Source of the DNA: Streptomyces mexicanus
Lineage (GTDB): Bacteria; Actinomycetota; Actinomycetes; Streptomycetales; Streptomycetaceae
Reading direction: 5' to 3'
DNA: 64,000 nucleotides
Assembly (NCBI RefSeq): GCF_902506575.1
Contig: NZ_LR732544.1
Location: 4,949,458-5,013,457, forward strand
A program made the translations under genes and the position numbers. A model generated the notes under the pieces. It did no database searches. It was not told the DNA's origin and saw only the letters and a list, made by a program, of their open reading frames with translations. Shown here in pieces: positions 58,515 to 64,000 of the stretch (position 1 is the stretch's first letter; the number at the start of each line of letters is the position of its first letter).

Positions 58515-60767
58515 TTGTCAAACACCGAATTTCACGACGGTGAATTGCGGCGGGAGCAGGAATTCATCGACGGCCTGTACGCGCACGTGGACGCGCTGCG
58601 CGGTGCCACCGAGGCCGCCGTCGCGGACGCGCTTTCGCAGGGCGACAAGCCCATGCAGGCCCGGCTGGAACGGGACATCCTCGTCGCGGAGCGCTCGGCG
58701 GTGCTCGCCGCGCTGAACGCCGTGGACGGCTCGCTGTGCTTCGGCCGGATCGACCTGACCGACGGCACCGGCCACCACATCGGCCGGATCGGCCTGCGCG
58801 CCGACGACGCCGAGCGCACCCCGATCCTGATCGACTGGCGGGCGGACGTCGCCCGGCCGTTCTACCTGGCCACCGGCCACACCCCGATGGGGCTGCGCCG
58901 CCGTCGGCACATCTCCACCGAGGGCCGCCGGGTCACCTCCCTGCACGACGAGATCCTCGACCTGGGCGACACCACCCGCACCGGCCACGAGGACCCGACC
59001 GGCGACGCGGTGCTGCTGGCCGCGCTGAACTCCGCGCGCACCGGCCGGATGGGCGACATCGTGCGCACCATCCAGGCCGACCAGGACCGCATCATCCGCG
59101 CCCCGCACCGCGGCGTGCTCGTGGTGGAGGGCGGCCCGGGCACCGGAAAGACCGCGGTCGCCCTGCACCGGGCGGCGTACCTGCTCTACGAGCACCGCGA
59201 GCTGCTCGCCCGGCGCGCAGTGCTGATCGTCGGCCCGAACCCCGCCTTCCTCGGCTACATCGGCGAGGTGCTGCCCTCGCTCGGTGAGACCGGTGTGCTG
59301 CTGGCGACCGTCGGCGAGCTGTTCCCCGGCGTGAAGGCCACGGCCGGCGACACCCCCGAGGCCGCGGCCGTCAAGGGCCGCGCCGACATGGCCGACGTGC
59401 TCGCCGCCGTCGTACGGGACCGGCAGGCGCTGCCCGACCCGGTGATCCCGATCGAGCACGACCGCGAGGTGCTGATGCTCGACGACGACCTGGTCCGGGT
59501 GGCCCGCGACCGCACCCGCGCCGCGAAGCTGCCGCACAACGCGGCCCGCGAGCACTTCGAGGGCCACATCCTCAACACGCTCACCGACCTGTACGCCGAG
59601 CGGGTCGGCACCGACCCCTACGACGGCTCCAGCCTGCTCGACGCCGCCGACATCACCCAGATCCGCGACGAGCTGGCCGAGAACCCCGAGGTGTGGGCGG
59701 CCATCGACCAGCTGTGGCCGCGGCTGACCCCGCAGCGCCTGGTCGCGGACTTCCTGGCCGAGCCGGAGGGGTACCTCTCCGCCGAGGACGCCGCCGCCGT
59801 CCGCCGGCCGGTGACCCGCCACTGGACCGTCGCCGACGTGCCGTTGCTGGACGAGGCCGCCGAGCTGCTGGGCGAGGACGACCGGACGGCCCGGGCCCGC
59901 GCCGAGGCCGAGCGCGAGACGCAGGTGGCCTACGCGCAAGGTGTGCTGGACGTGTCGTACGCGTCGCGGACGTACGAGTTCGAGGACAAGGACGACGAGG
60001 AGTCCGAGGTCCTGTCCGCGCACGACATCATCGACGCCGAGCGGTTCGCCGAGCGCCACGAGGAGGCCGACCACCGCAGCGCCGCCGAGCGGGCCGCGGC
60101 CGACCGGACCTGGGCGTTCGGGCACATCATCGTCGACGAGGCGCAGGAGCTGTCGCCGATGGCGTGGCGGCTGCTGATGCGGCGCTGCCCCACCCGCTCG
60201 ATGACGCTGGTCGGCGACCCCGCGCAGACCGCGGAGGCGGCCGGTGTCGGCTCCTGGGAGGACATCCTCGCCCCCTACGTCGAGGACCGCTGGGAGCACA
60301 CCCGCCTCGGCGTCAACTACCGCACGCCCGCAGAGATCATGGACGTCGCCGCGGCCGTGGTCCGCGCCGAGAACCCGGACTTCCGGCCGCCGAGCTCCGT
60401 GCGCTCGACCGGGGTGCGGCCCTGGGCGCGCGCCACGGACGACCTGCCCGGCGCCGTGGAGAAGGCCGTGGCGGAGCTGACCCCGGACGAGGGCCGGCTC
60501 GCGGTGATCGCCCCGCGCGCCCTGCACCGCGCGCTGGCCGCCCGGCTGGACGGGGTCACGGCCGGCACCGAGCCCGACCTGACCCGCACGGTCGTCCTGC
60601 TGGACCCGCGCCAGGCCAAGGGCCTGGAGTTCGACTCCGTCCTCGTCGTCGAGCCCGCCCGCTACGGCACCAGCGACCTGTACGTGGCCCTGACCCGCGC
60701 CACCCAGCGCCTCGGCGTGCTGCACACCGGCGAGCTGCCGGCGCCGCTGGCCGAGGCCCTGGCCTGA
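58515..60767 (+). CDS. helD: HelD-type RNA polymerase-recycling helicase
   Basis: This 750-residue superfamily 1 ATPase resembles actinobacterial HelD/HelR. It has an N-terminal coiled region (EQEFIDGLYAHVDALRGATE), Walker A GGPGTGKTAVALHRAAYLL at about residue 205, and a Walker B IIVDEAQELSPMAWRLL. TLVGDPAQTAEA, LGVNYRTPAEIM, QAKGLEFDSVLVVEP and LYVALTRATQRLGV follow. HelD proteins release stalled RNA polymerase, and some confer rifampicin tolerance; I cannot tell which applies. The TTG at 58515 has GGGAG upstream. It is convergent with glgB. Confidence 0.9.
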   Translation: MSNTEFHDGELRREQEFIDGLYAHVDALRGATEAAVADALSQGDKPMQARLERDILVAERSAVLAALNAVDGSLCFGRIDLTDGTGHHIGRIGLRADDAERTPILIDWRADVARPFYLATGHTPMGLRRRRHISTEGRRVTSLHDEILDLGDTTRTGHEDPTGDAVLLAALNSARTGRMGDIVRTIQADQDRIIRAPHRGVLVVEGGPGTGKTAVALHRAAYLLYEHRELLARRAVLIVGPNPAFLGYIGEVLPSLGETGVLLATVGELFPGVKATAGDTPEAAAVKGRADMADVLAAVVRDRQALPDPVIPIEHDREVLMLDDDLVRVARDRTRAAKLPHNAAREHFEGHILNTLTDLYAERVGTDPYDGSSLLDAADITQIRDELAENPEVWAAIDQLWPRLTPQRLVADFLAEPEGYLSAEDAAAVRRPVTRHWTVADVPLLDEAAELLGEDDRTARARAEAERETQVAYAQGVLDVSYASRTYEFEDKDDEESEVLSAHDIIDAERFAERHEEADHRSAAERAAADRTWAFGHIIVDEAQELSPMAWRLLMRRCPTRSMTLVGDPAQTAEAAGVGSWEDILAPYVEDRWEHTRLGVNYRTPAEIMDVAAAVVRAENPDFRPPSSVRSTGVRPWARATDDLPGAVEKAVAELTPDEGRLAVIAPRALHRALAARLDGVTAGTEPDLTRTVVLLDPRQAKGLEFDSVLVVEPARYGTSDLYVALTRATQRLGVLHTGELPAPLAEALA

Positions 60768-60769
60768 CC

Positions 60770-60843
60770 GGCGGTTCCGGTCCGAAAGGCGGTTCCGGTC
60801 CGGGCCTGAGGTTCTGGTCCGGACCGGCGGCTGTGGTCCGAAC
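60770..60843. repeat. GC-rich tandem repeat after helD
   Basis: GGCGGTTCCGGTCCG occurs twice (from 60770 and 60788), followed by two degenerate relatives (GGTTCTGGTCCGGACC, GGCGGCTGTGGTCCG). They fill the gap between convergent helD and glgB and may help terminate both. Confidence 0.65.
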
Positions 60844-60851
60844 GACGGTGC

Positions 60852-63050
60852 CTACGCCGGCCGCAGCCACACCGTGGCCAGTGGGGGCAGGGTCAGCCGG
60901 ATGCTCGCGGGGCGGCCGTGCCAGCCCTGCGGCTCCGGCTTGACGGGGTCGGGGTGCACGACGTCGCTGCCGCCGTAGCGGGCCGCGTCGGTGTTGAGGA
61001 CCTCCGCCCAGGCGGGCACGTCGTCCGGGACGCCGAGGCGGTAGTCGGGGCGGACCGCGGAGGAGAAGTTCGACACCGCCAGCAGCGGGGAGCCCCGGTC
61101 GTCGTAGCGCAGGAACGCGAACACGTTGTCGTCCGCCGCGTCCCCGACGATCCACTGGAAGCCGTCGGGGTGCACGTCCCGCGCCCACAGCGCGGGCGTC
61201 GCGCGGTACACGGCGTTCAGGTCGCGCACCAGGTCCAGCACGCCCCGGTGGTCGGCCGCCGCACCGTAGGACGGGTCCAGCAGCCACCAGTCCGGGCCGC
61301 GTGCCTCGGACCACTCGGCGCCCTGTGCGAACTCCTGCCCCATGAACAGCAACTGCTTGCCCGGGTGGGACCACATGAAGCCCAGATAGGCGCGCAGGTT
61401 GGCGCGCTGCTGCCACCAGTCGCCGGGCATCTTCGACACCAGCGAGCCCTTGCCGTGCACCACCTCGTCGTGGGAGATCGGCAGCACGTAGTTCTCGCTG
61501 TAGGCGTACACCATCGAGAACGTCATCTCGCCGTGGTGGTACCGGCGGTGGATCGGATCGTGGCTCATGTACTGCAGCGAGTCGTGCATCCAGCCCATGT
61601 TCCACTTCAGCCCGAACCCGAGCCCGCCGAAGCCGCTCGGGCCCCGGTGGTGGGTCGCGCGGGTCACCCCGTCCCAGGCCGTCGACTCCTCCGCCACGGT
61701 CACCACACCCGGCACCCTGCGGTACACGGTCGCGTTCATCTCCTGCAGGAACGCCACCGCGTCCAGGTTCTCCCGGCCGCCGTGCACGTTCGGCGTCCAC
61801 TGGCCCGGCTCGCGCGAGTAGTCCAGGTAGAGCATGGAGGCCACGGCGTCCACGCGCAGCCCGTCGATGTGGAACTCCTCGCACCAGTACAGGGCGTTGG
61901 CCACGAGGAAGTTGCGCACCTCGCGGCGGCCGAAGTCGAACTCCAGCGTGCCCCAGTCCGGGTGCGCGGCCCGCAGCGGATCGGAGTGCTCGTACAGCGC
62001 ACGCCCGTCGAACTGCGCCAGCGCCCAGTCGTCGCGCGGGAAGTGCGCCGGCACCCAGTCCACGATCACGCCGATGCCCGCCCGGTGCAGGGCGTCCACC
62101 AGGTACTTGAAGTCGTCCGGCGTGCCCAGGCGCGCGGTGGGCGCGTAGAAGCCGGTGACCTGGTAGCCCCAGGAGCCGCCGAAGGGATGCTCGGCGACCG
62201 GCATCAGCTCCACATGGGTGAAGCCCAGGTCCTTGACGTAGGCGGGCAGTTGCTCGGCCAGTTCCCGGTACGTCAGGCCCGGCCGCCAGGACGGCAGGTG
62301 CACCTCGTACACCGACATCGGCGCCTCGTGCGCGGGCCGCTCCGCCCGCCGCGCCAGCCACTCCTCGTCGCCCCACACGTGGTGCGAGGCGTGCACGATC
62401 GACGACGTCGCCGGAGGGACCTCCGTGCGGCGGGCCATCGGGTCCGCGCGCAGTGTCTTGGAGCCGTCCGGCCGGGTGATCTCGAACTTGTACAGCTCGC
62501 CCTCGCCGATGCCCGGCACGAACAGCTCCCACACCCCGCTCGCGCCCAGCGACCGCATCGGGTACGCGGTGCCGTCCCACAGGTCGAAGTCACCGGCCAC
62601 CCGCACGCCGCGCGCGTTGGGCGCCCACACCGAGAACCGGGTGCCCTCCACCCCCTGGTGGGTCATCGGGTGCGCGCCGAGCACCTGCCACAGCTGCTCG
62701 TGCCGCCCCTCGCCGATCAGGTGCAGGTCCAGCTCGCCGAGCGTGGGCAGGAAGCGGTAGGGGTCCTCGGTGTGCAGCACCGTGCCCTCGTAGGCCACCT
62801 CCAGCCGGTAGGCGGGGACCTCCGCGAGCGGCAGCAGCGCCGAGAAGAACCCGTCCCCGTCGTGCCGCAGCTCCACCTGCACGCCCTCGGCGTGCACGGC
62901 CACCCCCAGCGCGTACGGCCGGAACACCCGCACGGCGATCCCGCCCGGCACGGGGTGCGCGCCGAGCACGGCGTGCGGGTCGTGGTGCGTCCCGTTGATC
63001 AACCGCTCCCGGTCCTCGAACGGGACGGCGGGGGAGACGGAGGACGAGGG
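60852..63050 (-). CDS. glgB: 1,4-alpha-glucan branching enzyme, 5' end missing
   Basis: About 733 residues of GlgB are genuine. A CBM48 region begins [20 protein letters not shown], and a GH13 barrel follows. Catalytic landmarks are VDWVPAHFP, the nucleophile Asp in [11 protein letters not shown], the acid/base Glu in VTVAEEST, and [11 protein letters not shown]. It transfers alpha-1,4 chains to alpha-1,6 branches in glycogen. The true N-terminus, a low-complexity Ala/Lys/Pro-rich tail in relatives as I recall, is replaced by adapter sequence from 63051. The apparent start at 63149 is therefore artificial. Maltokinase lies upstream, as in the GlgE pathway. Confidence 0.92.
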   Translation of the reverse strand, partial: PSSSVSPAVPFEDRERLINGTHHDPHAVLGAHPVPGGIAVRVFRPYALGVAVHAEGVQVELRHDGDGFFSALLPLAEVPAYRLEVAYEGTVLHTEDPYRFLPTLGELDLHLIGEGRHEQLWQVLGAHPMTHQGVEGTRFSVWAPNARGVRVAGDFDLWDGTAYPMRSLGASGVWELFVPGIGEGELYKFEITRPDGSKTLRADPMARRTEVPPATSSIVHASHHVWGDEEWLARRAERPAHEAPMSVYEVHLPSWRPGLTYRELAEQLPAYVKDLGFTHVELMPVAEHPFGGSWGYQVTGFYAPTARLGTPDDFKYLVDALHRAGIGVIVDWVPAHFPRDDWALAQFDGRALYEHSDPLRAAHPDWGTLEFDFGRREVRNFLVANALYWCEEFHIDGLRVDAVASMLYLDYSREPGQWTPNVHGGRENLDAVAFLQEMNATVYRRVPGVVTVAEESTAWDGVTRATHHRGPSGFGGLGFGLKWNMGWMHDSLQYMSHDPIHRRYHHGEMTFSMVYAYSENYVLPISHDEVVHGKGSLVSKMPGDWWQQRANLRAYLGFMWSHPGKQLLFMGQEFAQGAEWSEARGPDWWLLDPSYGAAADHRGVLDLVRDLNAVYRATPALWARDVHPDGFQWIVGDAADDNVFAFLRYDDRGSPLLAVSNFSSAVRPDYRLGVPDDVPAWAEVLNTDAARYGGSDVVHPDPVKPEPQGWHGRPASIRLTLPPLATVWLRPA

Positions 63051-63400
63051 CTGCCTCTTATACACATCCGACGCTGCCGACGACTCCTTACGTGGAGTTC
63101 GCAGTAGCACGCGGATCGCGAAAAAAAAAAAAACATACCATAGCTCCACGTGAAGTCTACAGATGGTGCTATACTAATCGTCACCATGTGGTAAATCTCC
63201 ACCTGACACGAGCCACACAATGACGAACCGTTAAACAAGGTCAAGAGGGAGGTCAAAAGGATACAGAACATAGGCAGAAGGGAGGGTAGTAGGTACCGTA
63301 GAAGGCACAGTGAGATGTATATTGTTTAGAAAGCAAGGGGCGGCAAGAAAGGTCGCCACAGAAGGAGTCGGCGGCAGCGTCAGATGTGTATAGAAGACGG
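63051..63400. other. Illumina Nextera adapter read-through (assembly artefact)
   Basis: At 63051-63069 the sequence is the reverse complement of the Nextera transposase mosaic end with two mismatches. The adapter GACGCTGCCGACGA follows at 63070-63083, then CTCCTTAC (63084-63091), the reverse complement of a standard i5 index, degraded adapter and 13 A (63121-63133). AT-rich noise follows. At 63367-63400 the same adapter appears in the other orientation (GGCAGCGTCAGATGTGTATA). In the glgB frame it reads SDVYKRQ, the known contamination peptide. No gene here is real. Confidence 0.95.
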
Positions 63401-64000
63401 GGGGGGGCCCGGGCCGGCCAGGCGGCGTATGGCCGACAGCGGGACCGCGAGCCAGTCGGGGCGGTGCCGTGCCTCGTAGACCACCTCATATACCGCCTTG
63501 TCGGTCTCGCAGGCGCGCAACAGGACAGGATCGGTGCGCGGGTCGTTCCCACCGGCCTCCGCGTACCCGGTGCAGTACGCCGCCCGGCAGGCCGCGGCCC
63601 ACTCCAGGGCGGGCGGCCCGCCCGCGGAGTGCGCCGCGTAGTCGAAGGAGCGCAGCATCCCGGCGACGTCCCGCACCGCCGGCTGCGCCATCCGCCGCTC
63701 GGCCAGCGGCCTGGCCGGCTCGCCCTCGAAGTCGATCAGCGACCAGTCCCCGGCGGGTGCGCGCAGGCACTGCCCGAGGTGCAGGTCGCCGTGGACGCGC
63801 TGGGCGGTCCAGGTGTGACCCTCGGCGGCCAGGTCGGCCAGCGCCTCGTAGGCGGAGTGCAGGGCGGGCGCGTACGGCCGGAGCGCGGGCACCGCCTGGG
63901 CCGCCGCCTCCAGGCGCGCGGTCATCCCCTCGACCAGCGACTGCAGCTGGAGGTGGCCGAGGGTGACGGTGGGCAGGGCCCGGGCCAGCGCGGTGTGCAC
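63401..64000 (-). CDS. mak: Maltokinase, partial
   Basis: The C-terminal roughly 200 residues of a maltokinase (Pep2-type) are present; the gene runs off the right edge. The aminoglycoside-kinase-like catalytic loop RVHGDLHLGQCLRA and the metal-binding LIDFEGEPARPLAERRM are clear. Near the end, VYEVVYEARHRPDWLAVPLS precedes AIRRLAG. The last few residues (PPPSSIHI) come from adapter sequence, so the true stop is missing. It phosphorylates maltose to maltose 1-phosphate for GlgE, and is normally followed by glgB. Confidence 0.9.

Noticed and set aside
63051-63400. Tn5/transposon mosaic ends suggesting a mobile element or AT-rich island
   Set aside because: The ends continue into Nextera adapter and i5 index sequence and poly-A, so they are library artefacts; the open frames inside are not genes.

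Overview
The window is high-GC actinobacterial chromosome, almost certainly Streptomyces. GC is about 72% with strongly G/C third codon positions. GTG and TTG starts, ATGA overlaps, DUF397/DUF5753 and DUF6230/DUF6114 proteins, and the gene order from icmA through pyk-ackA-pta-pfkA to helD-glgB-maltokinase all match what I recall of Streptomyces cores. I see no tRNA, rRNA, CRISPR array, transposase or phage gene.

Region 1 (1-7.4 kb) is urea use: a beta-carbonic anhydrase, a divergent urea transporter, and urease genes ureA-B-C-F-G-D without ureE. Region 2 (7.5-12.1 kb) holds a universal stress protein, an alpha/beta hydrolase behind a 12-bp-phased CACGTG array, a SRPBCC protein and an L-lactate permease. 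Region 3 (12.6-20.9 kb) looks like an aromatic/nitroaromatic module: a nitroreductase, a TetR repressor, a 4-hydroxylaminobenzoate lyase-like protein and, 5 kb away, an isochorismatase-fold protein. The last two genes share an operator, CGTTACAG-N7-CTGTAACG. A secreted GH30-CBM13 glycosidase and a FUSC transporter lie between them.

Region 4 (20.9-31.5 kb) is mixed: a GlxA-type regulator, Dps, a DUF574 methyltransferase, a FAD-linked oxidase, a SpoIIE-type phosphatase, an Lrp/rhodanese pair, and two AIM24 genes, one of them cut and joined to a foreign 3' end. Region 5 (31.5-39.7 kb) carries MarR, DUF3817 proteins, isobutyryl-CoA mutase large subunit (icmA) behind a perfect 24-bp palindrome, a TetR gene, a thioredoxin-TPR protein, and an uncharacterised three-gene cell-surface operon (DUF6230, DUF6114, repeat protein).

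Region 6 (39.8-53.4 kb) is central carbon metabolism: pyk-ackA-pta facing pfkA, then a CitA/CitB-like two-component system divergent from dctA. The kinase has a one-base frameshift that joins it in frame to the regulator. A TetR/MFS efflux pair follows. Region 7 (53.5-60.8 kb) has membrane proteins, a DUF397/HTH/ATPase regulatory trio, MerR-thioredoxin and a HelD-type helicase.

At the right end, glgB and maltokinase are separated by about 350 bp of Illumina Nextera adapter read-through and low-quality bases (63051-63400). This is an assembly artefact, not biology. The 5' end of glgB and the 3' end of the maltokinase gene are therefore not reliable.
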